A stretch of DNA of 64,000 nucleotides, from assembly GCF_900101345.1 (NCBI RefSeq), contig NZ_FMUX01000005.1, forward strand, positions 62,001 through 126,000. Reading direction: 5' to 3'. Shown here piece after piece: positions 49,812 through 58,852 of the stretch. The notes beneath the pieces were generated by a model that searched no databases, was not told the origin of the DNA, and saw only the letters and a program-made list of their open reading frames with translations. Position 1 is the first letter of the stretch. Each line of letters begins with the position of its first letter. Source of the DNA: Desulfoluna spongiiphila. GTDB taxonomy: Bacteria > Desulfobacterota > Desulfobacteria > Desulfobacterales > Desulfolunaceae. The position numbers and the translations under genes were made by a program.

Positions 49812-50351
49812 GTGAAAAAGACCATTTTTGTCGTGCTGTTCCTCTGTGTTTCGTCTGTCTGCGGGTGTGGTTTCGCGCCTGTGTCTCCTCCGGAATGGAA
49901 GCTTGAAAAGGAAGGCATCGTCCTTCATTTCGAAGCAGACAACCAGCTCAATCAACGGCACGGGAAAGCCTACACCCTGTACGTTGTCCTCTATCAGCTG
50001 AACGACCCCAACTCCTTCAACCAGCTCTGCCTGGATGAAGACGGGCTCGCCAAGTTGTTGGAATGCAAGGTCTACGATGAGAGCGTTACCTCCGTAAAAA
50101 GTATCTATATCTACCCGGGGAGCGACGTGACCCATCGGATGGAACGGGCCGAAGGGACGAGGTACCTGGGGATAGTGGCGGGGTACGGCATGTTGACCCA
50201 GGAGCGCATGGTGCGCCTCCTTGAGATACCCGTGTACATTGAGCGGGAGAGTTCCTTCAGCTTTAATAAGAAGTTGGTTCCCGGCCTGTTAGAAGCCGAC
50301 TTTAAGCTGGGCCCCGATCAGATAGTCGATGTCGACGCAGAGGAAAACTAG
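49812..50351 (+). CDS. tssJ: T6SS outer-membrane lipoprotein TssJ
   Basis: A 179-residue lipoprotein: signal (MKKTIFVVLFLCVSSVCGC in GTG-initiated form) with lipobox VCGC, the Cys at residue 19 being the lipidated one. The mature domain opens with FEADNQLNQRHGKAYTLYVVLYQL and has YIYPGSDVTHRM and RYLGIVAGYGML, typical of TssJ (SciN/VasD). It anchors the TssJLM trans-envelope complex. GTG49812 is chosen because AAGGAG is 8 nt upstream and the signal peptide begins there. Confidence 0.9.
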   Translation: MKKTIFVVLFLCVSSVCGCGFAPVSPPEWKLEKEGIVLHFEADNQLNQRHGKAYTLYVVLYQLNDPNSFNQLCLDEDGLAKLLECKVYDESVTSVKSIYIYPGSDVTHRMERAEGTRYLGIVAGYGMLTQERMVRLLEIPVYIERESSFSFNKKLVPGLLEADFKLGPDQIVDVDAEEN

Positions 50352-50353
50352 GC

Positions 50354-51739
50354 ATGGAGAAACCACTTTTCTGGCATCAGGGGCTTTTCCTTCAGCCGCA
50401 GCACCTTCAATTGAACCACAGCTACCACGAATCCGCGTTGACGCCCTACAACCGGTACATCCAACCCCACCTTACAGGGGTGGGCAACGTTTCCATCCGA
50501 AGTTCGGCCGTGTCCGGTTCGTCCATCCACATCGACGCCGGATCGTTCTGGTTCCCGGACGGTACCTACGCCGTCATCGGGGAAAATGCCCTGATGGAGC
50601 CGCGACGGTTCCAGGAGTCCTGGGTGGACGGGGGCAAACCCCTGACGGTGTATGTCGGCGTCCGCAAGATGAACCGGTACCAGGGCAACGTCACAACCCT
50701 GGGGCCCGGCGTCATTCCGGGGGAGGTCACCACCCGGTATCTGGCCCGGGAAGAACCTGAAAATGTGAGGGATCTGCACCAGGACGGGCCACCGGCTCAG
50801 CTCAAAACCCTGACCCTGCTGCTCAAGGTTTTTTTTCACTCCGAGCTGGACCAGCTGGGGGGGTATGAGCTGATTCCCATTGCCCTGCTGGAGCGAAACG
50901 GCGACGACATTGCCTTGTCCACGCGGTTTATTCCCCCCGTCTTTTCCTTGAGCGGGTCCACTGTGCTCTGGGGCCTGGTCCAGGATGTCTACGATCAGTT
51001 GTCCTACAAAGGGCACGAACTGGAGAGCTACAAGAAGAAGCGGGGCGTTCACAATGCGGAGTTCGGCTCCCGGGACATGGTGTTCCTCCTGGCCCTGAGG
51101 ACCCTCAATCGCTATATCCCCAAAATCGCCCACCTCATCGAACACAAAGAGGCCCACCCATGGGACCTCTACGTGGTGTTGCGACAGGCCATCGGAGAGC
51201 TCTCCTCCTTTTCGGAGCGTGTCAATGTCCTGGGGCAGAACGAAGAAGGGGGGGCCGGACTTCCCCCGTACGACCACGACAACCTGTGGCACTGCTACTC
51301 GCAGGCGGGGATGATCCTTGCCTCCCTGTTGGATGAGATCACCTCCGGGCCCGAGTACATCATCGAGTTCCAGCGGGAGGATCCCTACCTCAACGCCGTA
51401 CTCCTGCCTCCCCATCTGGAGGCCAACAGCCAGTACTACCTCGTGGTGACGGGGCCTGAAGAGATGGACCACATCCTCGAAGCCGTCAAGATCGGGGTCA
51501 AGCTGGGTTCCAAGGCCTCGGTGCCCGCCTTTGTGGAGAGGTCCCTTCCGGGGATCGCTCTGGAACACCTGGCCGCCCCTCCACAGGAACTCCCGCGACG
51601 CGGGAATTCGTCTTACTTTCGCATCGACAGCCAGGACGATCGCTGGCATCGCGTGGAACGAGAAAAGCATATCTCCCTGTACTGGGAAGGGCTTGCTTCG
51701 GATATGAAGGTGGAGATCATGATTGTCAGGAGGAAATAA
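50354..51739 (+). CDS. tssK: T6SS baseplate-membrane connector TssK
   Basis: A 461-residue TssK: PLFWHQGLFLQPQHLQLNHSY at the N-terminus, the shoulder domain with IDAGSFWFPDGTYAVIGE, the middle HNAEFGSRDMVFLLALRTLNRYIP and the head domain near IDSQDDRWHRVEREKHISLY. It forms trimers joining the baseplate to TssL/TssM. It starts 2 bp after the tssJ stop codon. Confidence 0.94.
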   Translation: MEKPLFWHQGLFLQPQHLQLNHSYHESALTPYNRYIQPHLTGVGNVSIRSSAVSGSSIHIDAGSFWFPDGTYAVIGENALMEPRRFQESWVDGGKPLTVYVGVRKMNRYQGNVTTLGPGVIPGEVTTRYLAREEPENVRDLHQDGPPAQLKTLTLLLKVFFHSELDQLGGYELIPIALLERNGDDIALSTRFIPPVFSLSGSTVLWGLVQDVYDQLSYKGHELESYKKKRGVHNAEFGSRDMVFLLALRTLNRYIPKIAHLIEHKEAHPWDLYVVLRQAIGELSSFSERVNVLGQNEEGGAGLPPYDHDNLWHCYSQAGMILASLLDEITSGPEYIIEFQREDPYLNAVLLPPHLEANSQYYLVVTGPEEMDHILEAVKIGVKLGSKASVPAFVERSLPGIALEHLAAPPQELPRRGNSSYFRIDSQDDRWHRVEREKHISLYWEGLASDMKVEIMIVRRK

Positions 51740-51740
51740 C

Positions 51741-52412
51741 ATGCATTTGAGCGACTGTTTTATCCCGTTAATGGCCTGTGTGGCCTACGCCCTGCCCGAG
51801 GCTGAGCGTAACCAGGCGTCCTACGAGGAGCTTCGGGCATCCATTATGGCCCATGTGGATGCGTGTGGGCGTCACCCGGCCCGCAGCGAGTTTTCCGAAG
51901 AGGATTTCGAAGGGGCCCGGTTCGCCGTGTTCTGCTGGGTCGATGACCGGGTCATGCAGTCGGGTTGGAACGGGAAGGCCCAGTGGCAGAAGGAGTCCCT
52001 GCAGCGGGTCCACTTCAAAACCGCCCAGGGTGGTGCCGAGTTTTTCACCCGGCTCAAGGAGACGGATCCGTCCCGGCGGGAGGTGTTTGAGGTGTTTTAT
52101 CTCTGCCTCATGGCGGGGTTTCGCGGGAGGTACGGCATGGAGGGGGACGAGCAGATCCTGGAGGATTTAAAAGCGGGGCTCTGCAGGCGGCTGGTGAATG
52201 ATGACGAGCGGTTGACCTCCGATGGACGGGAAAAATGGTTTCCGGCGCCGTACAAGGGGGAGATGCCCTCGGGGATGGAACCCCGGGCAAAGAGCGGCTC
52301 GTCGATGATGAGCTTCCTGCTTGTGCTGTCGCCTGCGGTGCTGTGCGGCATACTGTTTGTTATCTATGGGTTTATTTTAAACAGCGAAGTTCTGACAGGA
52401 CTGGTGCGATAA
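51741..52412 (+). CDS. tssL: T6SS inner-membrane protein TssL (DotU family, short)
   Basis: A 223-residue TssL: cytoplasmic helical domain (CFIPLMACVAYALPEAERNQ, FAVFCWVDDRVMQSGWNGKA, QGGAEFFTRL, FEVFYLCLMAGFRGRYG) and one C-terminal membrane helix (MMSFLLVLSPAVLCGILFVI). It lacks the peptidoglycan-binding OmpA-like extension of larger TssL proteins; anchoring would have to be provided elsewhere. ATG51741 follows AGGAGG; the tail touches tssM. Confidence 0.93.
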   Translation: MHLSDCFIPLMACVAYALPEAERNQASYEELRASIMAHVDACGRHPARSEFSEEDFEGARFAVFCWVDDRVMQSGWNGKAQWQKESLQRVHFKTAQGGAEFFTRLKETDPSRREVFEVFYLCLMAGFRGRYGMEGDEQILEDLKAGLCRRLVNDDERLTSDGREKWFPAPYKGEMPSGMEPRAKSGSSMMSFLLVLSPAVLCGILFVIYGFILNSEVLTGLVR

Positions 52413-55400
52413 ATGCGAACATTTCTGAAAGCGGTTCTGATTCTCTGCCTGTTGACGACACTCATCCTTGTGCCCCCCGTGGTGGCCATATTGCTGGGGT
52501 ACTCCGTCTGGACGGGAGCAGCGGTGTCTGCAGGGGCCCTGGGGCTGATCCTGGTCTTTTTTCTGGTGCGATTCATCTGGAGTCGGTACCGGGAGCGCAA
52601 ATTTGTCAACGGGCTGGTGGCCGAGGATGCGTCCGCGGAAGACAAGGCCATTGCAAGCGAGCAGCGTAAGCAGTGGAAGATGTCCGTTGCCGAACTGAAA
52701 AAATCCCACCTCCGTGTGAAAGGGGACCCCTTGTATGTGCTCCCCTGGTACATGGTCATGGGGGAGACAGGCACGGGGAAATCCACGGCCATCGAAAATT
52801 CGGGCCTTATCACCAACCTTGCCCAGCCTCCCCGTGCTTCCGGGGTCTCCGGGACGCGCAACTGCGAATGGTGGTTTTTCAATGAGGCCATCGTGCTCGA
52901 TACGGCAGGACGATACGCCACCCATCAGGATGAGCCCCAGGACAAACGGGAGTGGCACTCCTTTCTCAAGCAGCTGGCAAAATACCGGAAAAAAGAGCCC
53001 TTGAACGGGCTCGTGGTGACGGTCTCGGCCAAAACGCTCCTGACGGGAACCCGTGAAGAGGTCGACCTGGAAGGGCGCAAGATCCGGGATCGCATCGATG
53101 AGCTGATGAAGGTGATCGGGGCGCGGTTTCCCATTTACCTGCTGGTGACAAAGTGTGATCTGATCCAGGGGATGACCGAGTTTTGCGAGCAACTGCCCGA
53201 TGCCGTGTACGAGCAGGTGTTCGGGTCCATCAACGGGGACATGCAGTGTGATGCTTCGTTTTACCTTTCCTCTTCTTTTTCCCAGGTAACGGAAAAGCTC
53301 CGAAACTACCGCCTTCAAGTGGCGCGCTCCCTCGGTCCCGACAGCACCCGGACCCGGATTCTTTTCTTTCCCGAGGAGTTCCAGGGCATCGAAAGCCGAC
53401 TCAAGGTCTTTGCAGAGGCCGCTTTCAGCAGCAACGTCTACCAGGAAGCCCCGTTTTTACGGGGGCTCTTTTTCTCCAGCGCACGCCAGTCCGGCCGCCC
53501 GTTTTCCCAGTTTCCCGAGGCGGCCCCCATGTTGGAGAAGAGAGCCTCAGGCCAAGAGCAGGATGCAACGGACACCAGCTATTTTCTTCACGATCTCTTC
53601 TCGAAAATCCTTCCGGTCGATCGAAACATCCATGTGCCCACACGGCGCCTCATGGAGGGCAAAAGGCGCATGAAGGTCATGGCCTTTTCCTGCCTGGCCC
53701 TGGCCAGCCTGACCCTGGGGGTTCTTTTGAGCTACTCTTTTTCCCTGAACCTTTCCATGGTCCGGGATGCGCAGCGAGAGTACGCCATGGTTCCTTCCCT
53801 GCGGGGTGAGTTGTCCGAGGATGTCGATACCCTGGAGCGGCTCCGGCTGCTTATTCGCAGCGTGGAAGAGAAAAACGAGAGCCGCCTGCTCCCCGATTTC
53901 GGGCTGGACCATTGCTCCGCCCTGGAGCGGGACCTCAAGGTTCGGTATTGCGACCGGTTCCAGGGGGTGTTCCTTGCCTTTTACGATACCAAAATGGGCG
54001 ACGCCGTGGTGAATTTTTCACCGGAGACCTCCAAGGAAGAGCTGGCAGGGGTGTTTCCCCATTATATCCGCCGTATCAACCTCATTGCCGCAAGGTCCGG
54101 CGGGGCGGAACCGGCCGCCTTGTCCGCCTTGCCCCAGCCTGATTTCAGGAGCCTCTTGATCCCGGAGGGGAGCTGGGACAACCCGTCCGTCTTAGATGCC
54201 GTTTCAGCCCAGTATCTGGACTACCTCACCTGGGCAAGCCCGAAGATGCTGGCGGGGGAAAAGGAAATGCTGGCCTCCTGGCTCTCCTACGGGGTGAAAA
54301 ACGAGGATCTCTCCCTGGCGTGGGTCGTGACGTGGTGCAACGGCTTAGGGGGAATCCCCCCCTTGACCCTGGCGGAGTTCTGGGAGGGGAGCCGCCGTCT
54401 GGCGAATGAGCCCTTTGTGGGGCCGGCCTTTACCCTCAAGGGGCGGGAGCAGGTGTTCGGGATGCTCACGGAGCTGGAGCAGGCCCTGGATATCCCCCTG
54501 GAGATCGCCCAGAAAAAAACGACGTTTCTGGCATGGTATCACGAGGTCTATGCCCAGTCCTGGCACAGCTTTGCCACCTTTTTCCCTAAGGGGCAGGAGA
54601 CGGTGACCGGAAAGGAGGAGAGCATCTCCACCCTGGTAAGGATGGGCACCCAGGACAACCCCTATTTTTCCCTGCTGAGTGAAATGGCCCTGGAGCTCTC
54701 GTTTTTTCAGTCCGAGGTCGAAGAGCCCCCCTTGTGGATGGAGCCTGTCTTTGAATTCGAGGCCATTCGGCAGCATGCCCTTGTGTCCACCCAGAATAAA
54801 AAGGGCGGGCCCAACGTGAGGGTCCCCGGCAAGGGGGCGAGGCTGCTCTACAGGATAAAAAAGGTCGCCGGTCCGGTGAACAAGGACGCACAGGTGCCCG
54901 AAGCCGTGGTCGCCGGCGCCGAAGCCTTCAATCGTTATGCCGAGGGACTCTCCGGCATGTCAACCGCCGCCTTGTCTCCGGCCGGTGCGTTTGCCCTGGC
55001 GGGGACAGCCTTTACCGAAGACCCGGTCACGGGTGGCTCACCGGTCCGCACGGCCATCCACGGTGAAGACTCCCTTAAGATCGTCATGGAGACCCACCGC
55101 ACGCCCAGGGCCCTGTTCCGGACCCTGCTCAGCGGTCCCTTTGATTACCTCTGGGCCGACACCTGCAACACCGCCGGGCGATACCTTCAGGACGTGTGGG
55201 ATGAGACGGTGCTCTCGGAGATCCAGGGGGTCTACAACAAGAAGAACATCAGCGGGTTGCTCTTCGGAAAAGGCGGGGCCGTCAAGCGCTTTGTCGCAGG
55301 TCCTGCCAAGCCGTTCATCGGGAAAAAGAGCAAAAAGGGGTACTACGCCAAGGAGGTGGCGGGCCAGAGCATTCCCTTCACCGATTCCCTGTTTACCTAC

Positions 55401-55877
55401 GTGACCCGGGGCACCTACTCGGTGAAGTCGGATAAGGCCGTGTTCAAGGTCACCATTGAGGGGCTTCCCACGGACATCAACCCGGAAGCCACCATTCAAC
55501 CCCACATCACCACCTTGGAGCTTGAGAGCGTTGAGAAAACCCAGGTGCTCACGAACCGAAACTATCGGGTCCAGGAGACGTTTGACTGGTCCTCCAAAGA
55601 CGGTGGGGAGGTGACCCTGACCATCGGGGTCGGGGATTTGGTCCTTGAGAAAAAATACACCGGCAGCTGGGCCTTTGCAAAGTTCATCAAGGATTTTTCA
55701 AACGGCCGGCATGAGTTTCGGGTCCGGGATTTTCCCGAGGCCAGCGGCTCCCTGAAACGAAAGGGCGTCCGCTACATCCGGGTCAAGTACAAGATGACCG
55801 GCACGAAGCCCATTCTCCGGATGATGAACAATGTGGCGGGAAAGCCCCCTGAGGTGATTGTCGCGTGGTTGGACTGA
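52413..55877 (+). CDS. tssM: T6SS inner-membrane ATPase-like TssM (IcmF family)
   Basis: A 1154-residue TssM. Two N-terminal membrane helices (LKAVLILCLLTTLILVPPVV, AGALGLILVFFLVRFI), a cytoplasmic GTPase-like domain with Walker A GETGTGKST at about residues 117-125 and Walker B VLDTAGRY, then a third helix around 420-445 (FSCLALASLTLGVLLSYSF). The long periplasmic part ends in the TssJ-binding beta domain. The intact Walker A suggests nucleotide binding. It starts on the base after the tssL stop codon. Confidence 0.94.
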   Translation: MRTFLKAVLILCLLTTLILVPPVVAILLGYSVWTGAAVSAGALGLILVFFLVRFIWSRYRERKFVNGLVAEDASAEDKAIASEQRKQWKMSVAELKKSHLRVKGDPLYVLPWYMVMGETGTGKSTAIENSGLITNLAQPPRASGVSGTRNCEWWFFNEAIVLDTAGRYATHQDEPQDKREWHSFLKQLAKYRKKEPLNGLVVTVSAKTLLTGTREEVDLEGRKIRDRIDELMKVIGARFPIYLLVTKCDLIQGMTEFCEQLPDAVYEQVFGSINGDMQCDASFYLSSSFSQVTEKLRNYRLQVARSLGPDSTRTRILFFPEEFQGIESRLKVFAEAAFSSNVYQEAPFLRGLFFSSARQSGRPFSQFPEAAPMLEKRASGQEQDATDTSYFLHDLFSKILPVDRNIHVPTRRLMEGKRRMKVMAFSCLALASLTLGVLLSYSFSLNLSMVRDAQREYAMVPSLRGELSEDVDTLERLRLLIRSVEEKNESRLLPDFGLDHCSALERDLKVRYCDRFQGVFLAFYDTKMGDAVVNFSPETSKEELAGVFPHYIRRINLIAARSGGAEPAALSALPQPDFRSLLIPEGSWDNPSVLDAVSAQYLDYLTWASPKMLAGEKEMLASWLSYGVKNEDLSLAWVVTWCNGLGGIPPLTLAEFWEGSRRLANEPFVGPAFTLKGREQVFGMLTELEQALDIPLEIAQKKTTFLAWYHEVYAQSWHSFATFFPKGQETVTGKEESISTLVRMGTQDNPYFSLLSEMALELSFFQSEVEEPPLWMEPVFEFEAIRQHALVSTQNKKGGPNVRVPGKGARLLYRIKKVAGPVNKDAQVPEAVVAGAEAFNRYAEGLSGMSTAALSPAGAFALAGTAFTEDPVTGGSPVRTAIHGEDSLKIVMETHRTPRALFRTLLSGPFDYLWADTCNTAGRYLQDVWDETVLSEIQGVYNKKNISGLLFGKGGAVKRFVAGPAKPFIGKKSKKGYYAKEVAGQSIPFTDSLFTYVTRGTYSVKSDKAVFKVTIEGLPTDINPEATIQPHITTLELESVEKTQVLTNRNYRVQETFDWSSKDGGEVTLTIGVGDLVLEKKYTGSWAFAKFIKDFSNGRHEFRVRDFPEASGSLKRKGVRYIRVKYKMTGTKPILRMMNNVAGKPPEVIVAWLD

Positions 55878-56635
55878 TCTGGAGACAGAAATGGAGCTGG
55901 TATCTTGCCGGCAAGCATCCCATTGCTGGGGATTATCTGTACCTGGGAAAACCGACGCCCCTTTTAAAGGGATTCTCCGGCTGGATGGAGAAGGGCTACG
56001 AAGGGGTGGGCCGCAAGGCCGACCCCCAGGCCCACATGGCATGGCGGTTCTGGGCCCGGGGCCCCAACGGGGAGCTCGTCTGCGGCATGATTAAAGAGAG
56101 CCGCGACAACCATGGCAGGCGCTATCCGCTGATGATCGTGGGGGCCGGGCCGGTGGCCGAGAGAAACCGGCACTGGGACCTGTTGCCCTATGCCTGTCGC
56201 GACACATGGGCTGCCCTTGAATCCCTGGGAGGACGCACCATCACCCGGATTCAGGAGCTCAAGCGCAGGGTGGTGGGGATCAGGTTTGCAGAGCCCCGCT
56301 GGAACAGGTTCTACCGGGAACGGGAAACGGAAAAAGATACGGTGATATTATCAGGCGGGAAGCACAGGGCATCGGGATTCATGGATAAGATGAACAACAT
56401 CGAGGGGCTGGCGCGTCTGGAGCACTTTCTCGTGCCCCTGGATGTCTGCGAGGGAGAAGGAGACCTGGCGCCGGCAACCAAGTTGCTTCGGCTCCTGAAA
56501 AGCCGTTCGGCACTGGAACCGGCCATGGTGTTCATCGGGGGCTCGGAAACGGATCGGTACCTGATGTGTTTGAAACGTCCCCTGATGCTGGAAGATTTCG
56601 ACACCCTGTGGGTGTCGCTTCGGGAGGCGTCGTGA
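55865..56635 (+). CDS. tagF: T6SS-associated protein TagF
   Basis: A 256-residue TagF-family (DUF2094) protein: SWYLAGKHPIAGDYLYLGKP matches the G-K-x-P...GDF opening of TagF, then AHMAWRFWARGPNGELVCGM and YPLMIVG. In Pseudomonas TagF is a post-translational repressor of T6SS assembly acting through Fha1; no fha, ppkA or pppA genes are in the window. It begins at GTG55865 inside the tssM end and runs into tssA (TGATG). Confidence 0.85.
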   Translation: MVGLIWRQKWSWYLAGKHPIAGDYLYLGKPTPLLKGFSGWMEKGYEGVGRKADPQAHMAWRFWARGPNGELVCGMIKESRDNHGRRYPLMIVGAGPVAERNRHWDLLPYACRDTWAALESLGGRTITRIQELKRRVVGIRFAEPRWNRFYRERETEKDTVILSGGKHRASGFMDKMNNIEGLARLEHFLVPLDVCEGEGDLAPATKLLRLLKSRSALEPAMVFIGGSETDRYLMCLKRPLMLEDFDTLWVSLREAS

Positions 56636-58192
56636 TGGAACAGGTCGCCCTGCTCGGAAAAGAGCCCATCAGCGAAGCCGCCCCCGCCGGGGAGGATGTC
56701 CGCTACGAGCCGAGTTTTGAATCGCTCCAGGAGGAGATCGACAAACTGAGTTCTCCCACCGCCCGGGACGCCTTCTCCTGGGAGACCGTGGATCGCCTTG
56801 CCACCGGAATCCTCAAGGAGAACGCCAAGGACCTTCTGGTGGCCAGCTATCTTTGCGTGGCCCTTGTCAACCTCAAGGGGTGGCCGGGCCTTGACGTCGC
56901 AACGGCTGTGTATTCGGATCTTCTGGAGACCTTTTGGGCGTCTCTGTTTCCCCCGATGCGGCGCATGGGGGGCAGGCTCTCGGCCGTTCAGTGGTGGATG
57001 GAAAAGACCGATGAGGCCCTGTCCGGTGAGATGAAGGGGACGGCAGATTCGACGGTCCTTGATCGGATTCGCGGGAACCTTGCGAAGATCGACCGCTTTT
57101 TGGGTGAGCATACGGAGTTCGACCTGGCCCTCGGCCCCCTGGTGGCAAAGGTGGATCGCGTGGCCCCGGCGGAGGAGGCCCCCAAAGCGGCGGAAGCGGC
57201 ACCTGCCGAGAGAAAACCCGCCGTTGAGGCCGTTTTGTCCACAGAGGAGGTGGCCCTGGACGCCGGGAACCTCATGCGGAGCATGGCCCCTCTGTTCAAG
57301 ACGCTGAAACAGGCTTCACGGATGGTCCGGGAAGAGAAGATGCAGAATCCGCAATCCTATCGCTGGCTGCGGTTTGCCCTCTGGGAGCCCATCAAGGACC
57401 TTCCCCCGGCCACAGGGGGCATGACAAAGATCCCGCCCCCCCCAGCGTCAGGTAACGGAACACCTGGAAACACTCAAGGGCGAGGAGGCGTGGGAGGAGC
57501 TGGTTTCTCGGTCGGAAAGCCAGCTGTACAACCCCCAGCACACTTTTTTGCTGACGCTTAACTACTATTCTGCAGAGGCTCTTTCGCGTTTAGGAAAACG
57601 GTATGGCCAGGCCCATGAGATGGTGTGCCGGGAGACCCAGCTGCTGCTCCAGCGCCTGCCCGGCATCGAGGCCCTCAGGTTTTCAGACGGCACCCCCTTT
57701 GCCTCGGATGACACCCTGGCCTGGGTCGGTGGGCTCCAAGGCTATCTGGAAGGCCAGGGGGAGGCAGGGGATGAGCCCGCTGCCGACGGGGCCCAAGACG
57801 GGACCTCGGTGGCCGATGTGATCCAGGGCGCCCGGGTGCTGGCTCGGGAGGATGGAAAACTCCACGAGGCCGTGGATGGCCTGCACCGGAACATCAGGGA
57901 GAGCGGCTCCGGAAAAGATGCCCTGGCATTTCGCCTGGGGCTGATACGCCTTTTGGCCGAGCACCGGCAGGAAAAAATGGCCGCCGCCCACCTGGAGAGG
58001 GCGTGTGCGGATATCACGCGCTTCGGGCTCAGGGACTGGGACCCTCCCCACGCCCTGGGCGGGCTGAAAGTGATTTACACCGTCATGAAAAAACTGCCCG
58101 GAAAAGAGTATGCGGCACGGGCCGCTGAGATTCTGTCCATGATCGCGGAGATCAGCACGGTGGACGCGATGGACCTGCAGAAAAAGCGATAA
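56635..58192 (+). pseudogene. tssA: tssA, out of frame at a C8 tract (phase variation, error or pseudogene)
   Basis: The first frame (56635-57561) gives the ImpA N-terminal domain (YEPSFESLQEEIDKLSS...TGILKENAKDLLVASYLCVAL) for 308 codons, ending in the unlike tail PPPPASGNGTPGNTQG. The second frame, from about 57444, carries the true continuation QRQVTEHLETLKGEEAWEEL, HTFLLTLNYYSAEALSRLG and the C-terminal domain ending at 58192. Removing one C from the tract CCCCCCCC (57436-57443) makes a single 518-residue TssA of the VasJ-like class. TssA organises sheath polymerisation. The start overlaps the tagF stop codon. Confidence 0.85.
57436..57443 (+). repeat. Homopolymer C8 that interrupts tssA
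   Basis: Eight consecutive C (preceded by CCCG). With C8 the product is truncated at about 308 residues; with C7 it is full length. Homopolymer slippage would switch between them. Confidence 0.8.
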
Positions 58193-58232
58193 TTAAATCA
58201 ATCAATACCTAAAAAAGGAATGGGGGTAGGAC

Positions 58233-58721
58233 ATGGCAAAAGACGCATCCGTTGCACCCAAAGAGCGCGTGAACATCGTGTACAAAACCTCTGTGGGGGA
58301 CACCGAGGAAGCTGTTGAGCTGCCCTTGAAGCAGCTGGTACTGGGGCATTTTTCCGATACGGGACAGGAAAAACGCATTGAGGATCGGGATTCCATTTCC
58401 ATTGACAAGGATAACTTTAACGAGGTCCTGAACGCCCAGAACGTGTCCGTGGATTTGAACGTCCCCAACAAGCTTTCGGAGGACCCGGAGGCGGAGATGA
58501 ACGTCTCCCTGGATTTTAAGACCATGAAAGACTTCGGCCCGGAAGCCGTGGCCCAGAAGGTACCGGAGCTGCAGAAGCTGATGAAGCTTCGCGAAGCGCT
58601 CCAGGCCCTTAAAGGCCCCTTGAGCAATATTCCGGAATTTCGCAACACCATCCAAGAGCTTGTCAGCGATGAAACCCAGCGCAAGCAGCTTTTGAAAGAA
58701 CTCGGGCTTAATGAAGAGTAA
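58233..58721 (+). CDS. tssB: T6SS sheath small subunit TssB
   Basis: A 162-residue TssB/VipA: VAPKERVNIVYKTSVGDTEEAVELPLKQLVLGHF and LNVSVDLNVPNKL...MNVSLDFKTMKDFGPEAVAQKVPEL, then the C-terminal helices. With TssC it forms the contractile sheath. ATG58233 follows a purine-rich AAAAAAGGAATGGGGG leader. 40 bp after tssA. Confidence 0.95.
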   Translation: MAKDASVAPKERVNIVYKTSVGDTEEAVELPLKQLVLGHFSDTGQEKRIEDRDSISIDKDNFNEVLNAQNVSVDLNVPNKLSEDPEAEMNVSLDFKTMKDFGPEAVAQKVPELQKLMKLREALQALKGPLSNIPEFRNTIQELVSDETQRKQLLKELGLNEE

Positions 58722-58852
58722 GCGTGCCGACATAAATCCATGTCACGTCATTCCGCGAAGCATTGGCTTTGCATCTCTGTTTTATCGGCATATGCGGTCG
58801 CGAAGGTCTTTTTTGTCATATTTATGCACGCATGCTTAGAAGGAGAATCATC

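Noticed and set aside
50348..51742. 464-residue open frame antisense to tssK
   Set aside because: Shadow frame of a clear T6SS gene; no ribosome site and no recognisable domain.
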